64,000 bases of DNA, taken from positions 3,410,001 to 3,474,000 of the forward strand of contig NC_083528.1 of NCBI RefSeq assembly GCF_032362555.1, read 5' to 3'. Source of the DNA: Amyelois transitella (taxonomy: Eukaryota; Arthropoda; Insecta; Lepidoptera; Pyralidae). Both the position numbers and the translations under genes were made by a program. Of the stretch, positions 42,059 to 53,825 are shown in pieces (the stretch's first letter is position 1; each line of letters opens with the position of its first letter). The notes below the pieces were generated by a model that searched no databases, was not told where the DNA came from, and worked only from the letters and a program-made list of their open reading frames with translations.

Positions 42059-42598
42059 TTATGCTTTATCACCATTCGCCTGGTCCTTCACTTCTTTGCG
42101 CACTGGGCCAGTTTGAGCAATAGGCACCTTGCGTTCCCCTTCCACGGCTGGAGGCACCTTCCTCGGAGCAATCACAGACAGCACACCATCAGACGAAAGC
42201 CGAGACTCGACAGTTTCTGGCGTGCAACCCTCGGGCAAAGCGTAGCGCCTTGTAAACTGACGAGACACATACCCGTGTTGGTCCTTCTTCTCTTCATGTT
42301 TACCCTCGACGACTATGTAACCGTCCGCAGTCTTCACCGAGATCTCTTCAGGAGCAAAGTGCTGAACATCCAAATTGATTTGGAATTTATCCTTATCGGC
42401 CTTGATGCTCGATCCAACATCGCGCGCGGCGGCTGCTAGGTGACGCCAAGGTCGGTAGTATTCCCGGCTGACAAGGGAAGCTGGTGCGCCAACCATGGTC
42501 AGCAGGTCGTCTGGGGTCAACCCGAGGCCGAAATGCTGATCCAAAACGCGGCGAGGGCGATCCAACTCATAATCCAACAAGAATGGAATCAGAGACAT
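42059..42598 (-). CDS. l(2)efl-like: Small heat shock protein, l(2)efl-like (Hsp20 copy 5)
   Basis: Intronless 179-aa protein beginning MSLIPFLLDYELDRPRRVL. It has the family RPWRHLAAAARDVGSSIK segment, an alpha-crystallin domain at about residues 70-145 (FQINLDVQHFAPEEISVKTA ... LSSDGVLSVIAP) and KVPIAQTGPVRKEVKDQ. It is very similar in protein to copies 1 and 2, but the DNA shows many silent differences, so it is not part of their recent conversion. It stands about 24 kb from the other four, separated by the transporters and transposons. A perfect three-unit HSE lies about 190 bp upstream. Confidence 0.96.
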   Translation of the reverse strand: MSLIPFLLDYELDRPRRVLDQHFGLGLTPDDLLTMVGAPASLVSREYYRPWRHLAAAARDVGSSIKADKDKFQINLDVQHFAPEEISVKTADGYIVVEGKHEEKKDQHGYVSRQFTRRYALPEGCTPETVESRLSSDGVLSVIAPRKVPPAVEGERKVPIAQTGPVRKEVKDQANGDKA

Positions 42599-42788
42599 GT
42601 TTTAAAGTTTTTTTCTTGAATAAACTATGAATATTCGTATTATTTGCAGCGAAACAGCGCCTGGCGTTTCCAATGCTTCCGAATTGCGAACCACGAATGT
42701 TTTGCTCGTTCAATTGTTTTATTCAAACTCATACAGAGCGGCGCGCGCATCTGGGTTTTATGGTGGCGCTATCTATCTAGAAAAGGCT

Positions 42789-42803
42789 GGAAACTTCGTG
42801 AAT
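42789..42803 (-). promoter_or_regulatory. Perfect three-unit heat-shock element for Hsp20 copy 5
   Basis: gGAAa-cTTCg-tGAAt: three alternating nGAAn/nTTCn pentamers without mismatch. It lies about 190 bp upstream of the minus-strand start codon at 42598. A TATA-like CATAAAA (minus strand) lies nearby at about 42757-42765. Confidence 0.7.
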
Positions 42804-43710
42804 ACAGTGCTGTTCAACTTACTTTGCACTGAGGGCTGTAACCGTTACTTTTATTTTTAATATAATTTGCAACAAATAAACATTGTGTTTTAATAAATAA
42901 AACTGTGTGTTTTAATAATAACTGTGTAAATAAATAATAACTGTGTGTAACGCAATGTGCAAAGATCGACTTTAAAAGCGGACATTTTGAAACTCATTTT
43001 TTACTGTTATTAAATTATTATAAATGCATAAAAAAATTATAGTATAGAATGTTAACGAATATATCAAACGATCTTCATTAAAGTTTTAATTACATACATA
43101 TAATCACTTCTATAGCTCTTGCGGGGTAAACAGAGTAAAGAGCCTTGAAAAGATTGAACGGCAACGTTCAACTGTTGTGGCTTAATGATAGAAATATTTG
43201 TGTTAGTGTATAAATATTTTATTTATGTATATTTACATACATACATACATAAAATCACGCCTCTTTCCCGGAGGGGTAGGCAGAGACTACTGCTTTCCAC
43301 TTGCCACGATCTCTGCATATTTCCTTACAAAATTAGAAATTTATTGATTATAACACATACTAACTGCGTTTTCCTTTATATCTTTAGTGTGACTGGAAGA
43401 AATCCCGAAAGTTGTAAGTCCGCCATTGTCATATTCTTCTAAATCCAATGATTGTTTTGTAATTTGTTATATTTTTTGCGCAATAAACAGTTCACAAACA
43501 AACTTAATATATTATTTGCAACATAATGTAATTAATCATCGAACTGGAACATTTCATTTTGATTATTCTTTATCCACGGTTACTATTTTAAATAATAATG
43601 TCACACCGTCCTACAAAATTTTAAAGCGAACCATTTTTTGATAATCTTAATGCAGCAGCAGACCATAACTTGGTTAGCCCTGTATCGAAAGATGTATACA
43701 ATTCTTGTAT
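42804..43710. other. Spacer with two repeat copies
   Basis: No gene. It contains a GTAGACAGAGCC-family copy at 43090-43195 and a LINE 3'-tail copy at about 43225-43330 (minus; CATACATACATAAAATCACG, GGAGGGGTAGGCAGAGACTA). Confidence 0.5.
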
Positions 43711-43725
43711 TTTCGAGAAAATTCT
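43711..43725. promoter_or_regulatory. Isolated perfect heat-shock element
   Basis: tTTCg-aGAAa-aTTCt, a perfect three-unit HSE, followed by CTACTTGACTGCTGCCATCT. That flank resembles the promoter module of Hsp20 copies 1 and 2. No Hsp gene starts next to it: the nearest are Hsp20 copy 5 (1.1 kb, minus) and the exon at 44327 (0.6 kb, plus). Confidence 0.5.
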
Positions 43726-44019
43726 CTACTTGACTGCTGCCATCTAGTGGGGAATAGCATTACTTTTGAATAAATACATAGTAGAGGTATTGATAAGCCT
43801 AAGTTCAGATGGCGCTAGTCATATTAATGTATTTTTTTCTAAGTATGTTAAAAGCATAAACAGAATACCTAATAAAAACTTTCGCGTAAATATATTTTGC
43901 GAAATATTTTTGGTTTATTACTTTCGTTCTTCTAATAATTATGTATTGCCATATTAAAAATTAACAAGTTCATGGCAAGAATATTGAATTTCGTTCACTC
44001 ATTTTTTCATACATTTCAT

Positions 44020-44065
44020 TCGGTCAGAGGGACGGTGGAAGGGAAGGGAAGGGAGGAGGAGTACT
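44020..44065 (+). repeat. Purine-rich tract upstream of the 44327 exon
   Basis: GGAAGGGAAGGGAAGGGAGG and neighbours form a nearly pure purine run of about 30 bases about 270 bp before the start codon. It may be a promoter-proximal GAGA-like or non-B-DNA tract; the role is unknown. Confidence 0.4.
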
Positions 44066-44326
44066 TTCATTCATTGCATTATTTCTGTGTGTTGCTTGCG
44101 CGTTCGTGTAATTTATTTTGTTAATTCGTTCTGCAAATTATTATAATTTTGTTAAAAACAGACTTTATTAATTACCGTACTGTGATTCTTTGTATTTTAA
44201 TAAAACTCATTTTTGTGTAAGTGAAAAGTGTATTGAAACCAGTTCTCGTCTGTAACATTTACGGCTACCGCTGCCTTCCTTGTCGATGTTGTGATCCTTG
44301 TTTTTGTGAATTTTACGTGTGCGACA

Positions 44327-44389
44327 ATGGCAGACAATACTAAACTTACTGACGAGGAGAGGACGGAGATCAGGGAGCAGTTCTCACAG
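44327..44389 (+). CDS. First coding exon of an EF-hand-like protein (possibly plastin/fimbrin)
   Basis: ATG in GACAATGGCAG, then 21 codons starting MADNTKLTDEERTEIREQ and ending at a consensus-like donor TCACAG|GTATTT. It is preceded by a long AT-rich 5' UTR. A short acidic N-terminus followed by EER-EIREQF resembles the entering helix of a first EF hand, as in plastin or calmodulin-type proteins. The identity is a guess from 21 residues. No continuing exon was recognised before the window end, so the first intron would exceed 19 kb, which is common for such genes. Confidence 0.45.
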
Positions 44390-45049
44390 GTATTTACCCT
44401 TCAATATTGCTGATAAAAAGTACATTATTGCTGATAAAAATTACCCGGCTACGTGTAGGTTGCAAAATTGATTTTATCTTCGTTCGTAGGTAATTTAGGA
44501 CAGGTTATTCACCTGAATCAGTTGATACGACTCAAGTTCAATGTTTTCCTTAAAAATACAGCGTGACTTTTAGGATTTAGAATAATCTGCGTGTGGTTAA
44601 GCCTTGGGGGGTATGCTTATTAATCCTTGTACTAAAGTAAATGATCTTTCTTGTCCGTGGGCCTTTGTTCCAATGTTACTAATATTGTGACTCTTTTATC
44701 ATTGCAGCTTAACCTTGATTAATTCACTAGCAGTTTGCTTCAAAGCAGAGCCCTATTGACAAACATTGACTAGTATATGCCATTCCCTCTCCTCATTCTT
44801 TGAGATTAACCACAGAGTAAGGGGACGAGGGATGATAAGAAATATTATGTCTGTATGATATTCATACTATAGGACCAATTACACAGATTGAGCTAGAAAG
44901 TTAATTTGGGTACTAAACTCAAGGACACTGAATGTTATGTCAAATCGGTAAAATATGCAGATTTGTACGCTGATCAGGCTACACTCAGTAAAAATAATAT
45001 ATGTTTGCATAGGTGATATGGTGTAGCTGATATCATAGTTTAGTCAATA

Positions 45050-45262
45050 CTAGAGGCCGCCCGCGATTTCATCCACGTGGAAACCCTATCATAACTTAAC
45101 AATCAATCCCGTGGGAACTCCGGGATAAAAAGTAACTAATAAGTTATTCTGGGTCTTCAGCTATTTACATACCAAATTTCATTGTAATTGTTTTGCGTGA
45201 AAGAGTAACAAACATTCATACTGACATACTCACAAACTTTCACATCTATGATATAAGTAGGA
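45050..45262 (-). mobile_element. Short non-autonomous Helitron
   Basis: On the minus strand it runs from A|TCCTACTTATATCATAGATG to GCGGGCGGCCTCTAG|T. The body carries the usual CCGTGGGAACTCCGGGATAA and TTCTGGGTCTTCAG segments (given here as + strand). Its 213 bp are non-coding. Confidence 0.75.
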
Positions 45263-46139
45263 TGCATATATATATTTATCACAAATTCGGAAACATAACC
45301 ATTCCATTGAAAGGTACCTATTTCAATACCATAATTTACTTATAACATAGGTAATTAAAAATAAAAATAATACATCAGGATCAATTCTTTTGTCTTTGTC
45401 AATTTAAAGTAAGTGGAACTTAGATGATTATTTGTACTAATCAGTGAGCACATTTACTACTTGCATTCCTATTGCCGATACTCAGCAGACAAATTGATAA
45501 ACTGCCTTGGCAAATACAATAATTATGCTAATAGACTGGCTGTCTAATAACAGTCGGCAATGATAGTCTAGTTACTAATGAAATTAGCCTAATTAATTTC
45601 AGTGACACATTTTCATTTGTTATGTATCGCTCACTTACTTAATTAGATAGATACAAATAACTTTTATTTTTAGTAATACAGTAGATATTTTTAGAAAATA
45701 ATTGAATAATAGTGAATTGAAAATAGTGGCAGTTTGCTAGCCCATCCCCTATCTCAGTTGCAGGTCACTAGCTATACAAAGAGATAGAGTGGTCCTATTC
45801 TATAGTGCCTGGAACATAAGCTTTTCTAATTTTGGTAATGACTAATCATACATCCTCTATCACTTCTGTACGTATGTAAGTACGGTACTAAGTATTGAAT
45901 ATTTGCTATTCCAAAACTATCGCGGCGAATATTGTGCGCATGCGTCACCTGCAGGTTACCCAATAGGTGTTTTGTGCTGTATTAGTATTCGAAACGCGAC
46001 CACGATCACCTCACTGCCTTGACATGTCCCCAGGGTTTTAAGTGGAATAATATAGGCACGAATGTCGACAAACACGATGACATAATGTTTTCAATACCTA
46101 TAAAAATGATCTGTTCCCACAAAGAAGCGTCGCGAAATT

Positions 46140-46360
46140 TTAACGGCAGCTTAACGGTTGGACTACCAACATTCCTTTGGTACTGAAATCTGGCTTGTGA
46201 ATACCGCCGGAACTACGCCAGGAGGAAGAAGAAAGGGATTCATTCTTTAAGGAAGGTTCATAAAGCGACTCCCGTCTGACCTCCGCAACCTTTGCAGGGG
46301 AACCTAACCCGTACTGAAACACAGTTGCCTAGTGCCTAGATGTGTAGGTTTCCTCGCGAT
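46140..46360 (+). repeat. Interspersed repeat, ACACATCCAG family
   Basis: CTGACCTCCGCAACCTTTGC, GGGGAACCTAACCC, then CCTAGATGTGTAGGTTTCCT. It aligns with the copies at 34915 and 53620. Confidence 0.5.
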
Positions 46361-46639
46361 ATTGTCCCACACCGTAAATTCATCGGATCGGTTAGCACAA
46401 AAACTAACATAACAAAGTTTGTGAATCCCCTTAAGTTTACAAAAAAGGTGATTGTCTCACGACCTTGGTTTCCGAACAATACCCTACTAAATTGAAACGC
46501 GAATTGCCCAAACCTGGTCCCCTCTGCCCATTCTTGTAATTCTGCCTAGGTTGCAGGTGCGTCACAGTCTACGTAGTTTTAAAATAGCCACGATGCAATA
46601 TATGCAATATGACATGACAATAGAAGTGTATTCAAATTC

Positions 46640-49600
46640 AAATTCAAAATTTTTATTCATTATTATAGGATATTATTATATCGCTTAATAATTGTCGTAT
46701 GGTTTAACAACTTGGTTGACGTCAAATAAATTACTTAAAAACTAAGTTTACTGCCGCTTCCAAGGCGTCAGTGCAGAAGAAGCGGTAACAAACTGCACTG
46801 CAGCATTTTCATCAACAACGTCAACTTCACAATATTAAATTATACTTAGAATAGAATGTGGACGGGAGAATACATTGTTCACGGGAGATTTATATATTTA
46901 TGAGATTTAATATTGAAAAAAGAAAAATATATATATATATTATGGATTGCCAATTTTAAAAAGATTTATGTACAGAGTGTACTGAAATTTTGATTTAAGT
47001 TCAAATTAAACTACAATTAATTACGAGGTTCCTGTGCCAAGCTCGAGCCAGATGTTTTTATCATTAAGGTAATCATCAGTCCTATAATAAGCCTTCCCAC
47101 AAAGTACTTTCTTTACATACTCTTTGAATTTTCGGTTGGGCATATCAAGAACAGACTCCGGCAACCTATTATAAAATCGTATACAGTTCCCCATAAATGA
47201 TTTACTGACTTTGCTAAGCCTATGAAACGGCATGACTAATTTATGTTTATTACGTAAATTTCTATCAGTTGTGGCACTAACTTTTTGAAAAAAAGAGGTA
47301 TTTTTCCTAACATACATTATAAGATCAAAAATGTACTGGGACGCTACTGTAGGTATGTTTATTTTCTTAAAGAGTTGTCTTAACGAGTCTCTTGGTCCTA
47401 AGCCGTAAATTGCGCGAACGGCCCTTTTCTGAATTATAAAAATAGTTTGTATATCAGCCGCGCTACCCCATAAAAGTAAACCATAAGATAACAAGCTATG
47501 AAAATAGCTAAAATAAACAAGCCTAGCTGTAGCTACATCTGTCAATTGTCGGATCCTCCTAACAGCATAAGCGGCAGAGCTAAGTCTATTGGATAGTTTA
47601 GAAATATGAGCACCCCACTGTAGCTTTGCATCAATTATGATTCCTAAAAACTTTGTATTTTCAACAAATTCTAATTTCTGGCCTTCCAGTGTTATGTCAG
47701 TATTGGCCTGCCTTACGTTTGGAAGGGTAAATTTAATGCATTGGGTCTTATTAGCATTTAAAAGAAGATTGTTGGTTGAGAACCAGATAGATATGGCCGA
47801 CAGTATATTATTAACCGAACTTACATTTTCGCTATGGCGATCTAATTTAAATATTAAAGAAGTGTCATCGGCAAACAGCACTATACCCGCCTGTTTTTCC
47901 ACCATAAAAGGCAGGTCATTGACATATACCAAGAAGAGGAATGGTCCTAAAATTTAGCCCTGAGGAACACCCATTGAGACGCTTGATCCGCTTGACTTTA
48001 CTCCATTAATATCTACAGTTTGAAGCCTATCAGTCAAATAGGATGCCATTAGTTTAGTTGATTTGTGGTCAAACCCATATTGACGAAGTTTACGCAAAAG
48101 TGTCTGATGATCTACGCAATCAAATGCTTTAGAGAGATCGCAAAAGACTCCAACTGAATCCTGTGAACTCTCCCACGCGTCATAGATTTGAGTAACAAGT
48201 GCTACTCCCGCATCAGTGGTGGACTTCCCGGCAGTGAACCCATATTGTTGGGAATGGAAAATGTTATTGATTTTAAAATATTGTTGCATTTGATTAAGCA
48301 TCATCTTCTCAAACACCTTGCTCAAAACTGGCAATATAGAAATAGGTCTATAATTGTCAAGGACTGTTTTCTCCCCTTTTTTGAATAGAGGTATTAATTT
48401 GCTACATTTCATTAAATTTGGAAAAATACCCTCATCAATACATTTATTAAATATAAAAGCTAGATCAGATGCAATAATATCTATGATTTGACTTATGATA
48501 CTAACAGACATACCCCAATGGTCTTCAGACTTTTTCAAATTAAGTTGTTTGAACGCCTTTAATATATTATCAGAGTTAACATATTTAAATTTAAAGACAG
48601 ATTTGATGGGAGTTGTGTTATTATTAAGTAGGGTTTCAGCGCGCAATGGACAAGAGTCAACGTCAGAAGTTAGCTCCACTGGGATTTTTGCAAAGAAATT
48701 ATCAAAAGCATTTACTATGTCCTGAGTTTTAGAAATACTTTTGTTACCGGATGATATTTGTTTAATACTGTCTCTATCTTTGATTTTGCCAGATTCTTTA
48801 TTAATAATGTTCCATGTTTCTTTAATTTTATTTGGTGCGTTGTTTATTTTACTACTTATGTGCAAAGACTTGGCTTGCCTGCAAACTTTTTTAAATAATT
48901 TTGAATAATTTTTGACATATTCTACAAAACTGGGGTCAAAATTGTATTGTTTCTGGGCATATAAGTCATATAACTTATTCCTACTCTTGTGAATACCTAC
49001 TGTAGCCCATTCACTGAACTGTAATCTATTACGAATATTGACTTGTTTCTGCTTGAACCTTTTTGAGTATTCAGCAGAAATCATATCAAATAAATTGTTA
49101 TAATGTTCATTAGGATTATTTCCAGAATATGTTAAAGTATTTAATTGATTTGCAATGTTTATTTTAAATTTTCTTATGTTTTTGAAAGAAAGAGGTAGCT
49201 ACACATAATTTTATCATTATTTAAATTGTTTAAGGACTCTTTCTCAAAGGTAACATATTGACCGGTGTGATCCGAGGGCAATTTGTGAATAATTGATTTC
49301 CGTATATAAAGATTATTGCAAAAAAAATTATCCAGACACTTGGCAGATGTAGATGTTATTCGGGTTGGTTCGAAAAAAACATACTCTAAATTATAAGATT
49401 TAAACAAATTAATAAATTGTATACTAACGGTTGATTTAACTAAAATGTCAATGTTAAAATCACCACAAATAATTAATTTTTTATTACATTTTGAGGTAAC
49501 ATGTAACACTTGATCCATTATTTTTAAAAATTGTTTAAATTCACTGTTTGGGGGACTGTACACACAAACAATTATATGATGATCTAGCTCAGCACAGGTC

Positions 49601-49670
49601 ACTTCGGCACACCGCTCAACCGAAAGTCTGGTTATGTCTGTTCGCTCTTTACAGCTTTACAGCTTTTGTA
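46640..49670 (-). mobile_element. LINE (non-LTR retrotransposon), 5' truncated, lightly decayed
   Basis: One ORF2 is readable on the minus strand. The endonuclease C-terminal part (49174-49602) has VCVYSPPNSEF, ICGDFNID and LPSDHTGQYV. The reverse transcriptase (47021-49084) has DNYRPISILPVLSKVFEKMM, FCDLSKAFDCVDHQTLL, SMGVPQG and LFADDT. There is one frameshift between the two (about 49170-49200) and one TAA (47954-47956) directly after GVPQG. The endonuclease N-terminus and ORF1 are missing. The 3' end (near 46640) is a TTTGAA-rich tail. The copy is inactive but not old. Confidence 0.88.
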
Positions 49671-50229
49671 TAGTCAGTATATAATGTCTCGTTATGAAAT
49701 TACAGATATTTTTAACAAGTAAAAATGTACGCTCTTGCGTTAACGCTTCTAAGTGCGTTTGCCCTAATATTCACTTAAATATGTATCTGCTATTTATTGT
49801 ATGAAATGCAGTTGTCGTTCGATCGAAGGTTGTCATTATATCAGATTTAATGTAAGTTCACTTGTTTAAAAAGATCTCACATAAAAAATTCAGTACATCA
49901 CTGTTTTTCAGTTTCGAACATAGAGGCAACATGCCATTACCTATTTAAATAAAATTGCGCTAGTAAGGAAATCAAAAATTTATGTTACAATATGAATATA
50001 TTTTAAATATCTCAACTTTATGTTTATTGTATCGCAAAAAACCTTACATTTAGCAAAGGTATTCACATTGCTCGCAATGTACTCTGCCGTCAAGTGCTTC
50101 TCATCCGCCTCAAGTACGTTCAGCACTATAAACATGAAAGCACGCTGACAGATATATTGCTCGTCGGATTGTTTACATCCATGACTGCATTTCATCACGT
50201 CCAAACCTTTTCAATAAGATACTTACCTA

Positions 50230-50330
50230 CCTACTTTCTGCTGTTAGAAAGATGCAGAGTTCGTGGCAAGTGGAAGGACGTAGTCTAGCCTACCCCTCCG
50301 GAAAAGAGGCGTGATTTTATGTATGTATTT
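50230..50330 (+). repeat. LINE 3'-tail copy
   Basis: CAGAGTTCGTGGCAAGTGGA, AGGACGTAGTCTAGCC, AAAAGAGGCGTGATTTTATG and then TATGTAT. This is the coding-strand version of the tail family at 62395-62500 (encoding GKWKDVV). Confidence 0.6.
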
Positions 50331-51289
50331 ATTAAGTCACTCGGGGAAAGTGACATGAAACATTTAATAATGTACATTCATATTTTAAGTCAATTTAACG
50401 TCAATGATGCATATATAAATGCACTTATGAGAAGATCTTAAACCTTCATCTTGTCTTCCGTTGGTGACTCATACTTACACCTTGGACGTGTCGTGGCAAC
50501 ATTTTTCGACGTCCAAGGTTGGGTAGGGCTGGAGGGCTTTTTAAATTAAGTAATAAAAATACTAATATTGTAAATGCTAACGTATATTATTTTCACCTAG
50601 TAGTTTTATTTGAATTATAAATTTTTGCGCTACTTAGAATATGTTACTTAATTTGTTGATATCTTGAAATACCAAGAATCTTAATATTTTTTTTTGTTCA
50701 TGTCTTTCTCGCTACGCTTCACCTTCACCTTAGTGTACGTAAATTATCATTATTTATGTGGAAAACGAAACGACAGTCATAAAAATAGATAAAAAGAGAA
50801 TATTTCTTTTTCACTTGATAATAATTTTTAATTGCATTCAACACAATTAATTCTATTTATTCGCTCTCGGGCCTAGGTGCAACGGCCTTGAACATGGAAT
50901 GCACTGGGATATTTTATGAAATACGATCTTATTGCTTGGTGTTAAAGCGCTGTATTGTATGTACACATATAATGAATTCTATAAAAATGCCGGCTGTTCG
51001 TACTTACGTTTGTTCTGAGGCTTCTTTGTTCGAAAAAGGATTTATAAGATTGTGCCTTAAAGGGACGTGGTATGAGTGGTAAGATTTTATCAGTAATTAA
51101 CTATATCTTCTAGAACACTAGCTATATTTTAACAGCAATATATCAATAGAAAATAAAGTGTCAGCGCGCGAAAGGTGGATGTAAATGCGTGGTGCACAGA
51201 TTCAAAACCTTCTGCGACCATGCATTTAAATTATAAATCAATGACTTTTCCGAGTTACGTACTAACATTAGTTTGATTGCTAACCGATG

Positions 51290-51520
51290 TTCTCCGGTGA
51301 GGGAAAGCATCGTGAGAAAGCCTGCACATTCTGGCAGCTGGATGTGTATGTGTGTGACCATGATCCAATATGGGTTAATTTCCTCTGAAAAGGTGGGGTA
51401 GGTCAGAAAGGACGGGAATGATGGGAGCCGATTCTTTTAAAAATCTGAGTAAAATAAACTAGGACCCCAGGTTCTTCGCCAGAGAGGAGAGGATGCAACC
51501 AGGACTAATGCGTTGGTAAA
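51290..51520 (-). repeat. Interspersed repeat, ACACATCCAG family, reverse
   Basis: CTCCGGTGAGGGAAAGCATC, GAGAAAGCCTGCACATTC and GACCATGATCCAATATGGG, followed by CTTCGCCAGAGAGGAGAGG. It corresponds to the reverse complement of the family at 34915. Confidence 0.5.
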
Positions 51521-53149
51521 GCGTTTATTGAAGAAACGCATATTATTTTGTTCGTCATAATCTTAAGATTCCATTGATATTATTTGCCAAGCCTTATTTA
51601 ATTGTTTCATCAATAAACGCTATATTACCCGCGGTGGGCCCATGGGCCATACAAATCGTATCATAAAATAATTATACTACTAATCATTCAAAATCTTTAA
51701 TTTATGTAGAGGTACAAAATCTTTATGACGCTAAAAGCCGCAAAAAACTTGTCAAACGTTACTAGAACCCAGCCGTTTTTGTATTGTACTGTGACCTCGG
51801 TGTCTTACTATTTTGGTTCATAATTTTGAATGCCAATGACCTGGCGGAACTAAGGTAATGAAAAAAGTCGGTGTAACGTTACCTGAACCCGATACCTCAC
51901 ATTCGTGTCACGATGATGTGCTTACTTTGTGATGAAGAGACAGTAGTTGAAGGACACGTCCACAATGCAGCCCTAAACAAAAAAAATACTATATTAAACT
52001 GTATTACATAATCAATGTACCTTATACCAAGATTTAATTTAACTTTGTCGATTTTATACAATTAATACACTTAGTTATAAGATGTGTTAAAAAGTGCATT
52101 GCCAAACGCGGTAAAATAATACTGGCTTGTGCCCTACTGTTCAAATCAATAAAAATCAATAAAAAATGAATAAATAAAAATCGTATCTCTTTATATTAGT
52201 ATGGATTAAGAATGCCCCATATCATGAATACTTTTTATGTATTTGTCGAACAGATTATAAAGAGATTAATTTTTGGATTGGCCATGATAGTTTAATATGT
52301 AGACATACCATATATAGTAACGAATATACGATGTCATAATTGTAACTTCCTGTTTTGTAATGCCCACCTCATTAGTGGGTTTTAAAATTGACAGTTTTGC
52401 ATAATTTAAAAAGTGTTAATTTAATAGAATGACGGTGAAAGTGGGTTAGTTTATAAAAATAATAACATAGCAATTATTTATGTTTGTTTCGTGTGTGTAA
52501 AATAATATAAAAAACTAATGTAGAAAGTAAAATACCTAGTTCTAAGTAGTAATTTAAAGTTTTTTTAATTAAAATCAATTGTGATAGAAATTTATAATAA
52601 TTTTTTTTATGATACGAATACAGTTTAAAAGCAATACATATCTTCATATGTTGGATGTCGATAAATGCGACTTCTTAGGGCATCTAAAATTCCCAAAATT
52701 ATTTTGAAACATTTACTTTATTGCCAAAGTCGTGATTAATTATTCGAAAATATTTTCACTCGATTTCCCTATTCGTTACATTATTTAGAAAGTTATTTGT
52801 TACCCTTTTGGCATCTGATGCACTGGAAAGTGGAAATTTAATTTGAAATTCACATTGAAAGCAATGTTTACTATTTGTGCGGCGGTTACCAATTGTGGTT
52901 ACGAACGTGCGCATGAGTCAGAAACGAGCCACGATTTCGTAAACATAGTGAGTAAACCCGGTTTCGCGTAACATCCAGTTCTACCGGGCTATGACGTTAG
53001 TGGCCTTATGAATCATGGTTAATATGTCAAAAAATGCTAAACTTCCTTCCGATACAAATTATAATGTTTCTTCGTTCATTTAATTTTTAATAGCTGATAA
53101 GTGCAAGCTTCCACATTGGCGTGGTCGTAAAGAATAAACGTAGTATGTG

Positions 53150-53340
53150 CCAGTTGCTTCCTTTCCCGCAGTTCCCGTGTGAATTGTAAGTTAATCAAAG
53201 GAAAGGCTTAGGATGCTTTTTTAGGCGATGGGCAACCTGTAACTATATGAATCATTTAGCCATATAGGTGACCGTGGCCTTCAAGTCTTTTTGAGAATAT
53301 CAGCTCTGTCTTCACCGTGAGGATTTATTGTGACTATTAA
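53150..53340 (-). repeat. Degraded GTAGACAGAGCC-family repeat
   Basis: GGCTTAGGATGCTTTTTTAG, GCGATGGGCAACCTGT, AGGTGACCGTGGCCTTC and TCAGCTCTGTCTTCACC keep the family order with many changes. Confidence 0.45.
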
Positions 53341-53619
53341 TTAAAGGGTCGTATTGAAATTCAGTTTTATTTACTAAAGAAACATAGTAAGAAAAACTAA
53401 ACTTAGCGAATTAATTGTCAAGAGTGATCTTTGCCGTAGATAATTAAACAGTGAGTGATCTCGCGTGCTCACGTCCACTCATTTACTGATTTCCAATAAT
53501 TCTTAAGGAATTTGCTGATGCCCATTACTGAGACAGATAAGGTGCCACCCATACAATTTTGATGTTATTTCTTAATTTTCACTAAAGGTTCATACGTCCT
53601 TTTAACTCGTCAAACTCGT

Positions 53620-53825
53620 GGCTTAAGCTACTGTTGCGTCCTCAGCCCTCTGGACACGAGTTGGGCGTGCCCGTGTGTCGATTCACGATTCTCAATCGAG
53701 TACCTAAGTCGGATTTTGACTCCAACGACTTCCATCTGACCTTTGCAACCTTTACAGGGGAACCTTACTCACAATTAACCATGATTCAACATTTAGTTAA
53801 ATGTGCATGTTTCCCTCGTCAATAA
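53620..53825 (+). repeat. Interspersed repeat, ACACATCCAG family
   Basis: GTTGCGTCCTCAGCCCTCTG, CTGACCTTTGCAACCTTTAC and GGGGAACCTTACTCAC with AATGTGCATGTTTCCC. Related to the copies at 34915 and 46140. Confidence 0.5.

Larger units (their letters stand above)
44390..46639. other. Probable first-intron sequence with repeats
   Basis: No exon recognised. It holds a reverse-oriented Helitron (45050-45262), a degraded GTAGACAGAGCC-family piece at 45725-45825 and an ACACATCCAG-family repeat at about 46140-46360. Confidence 0.45.
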
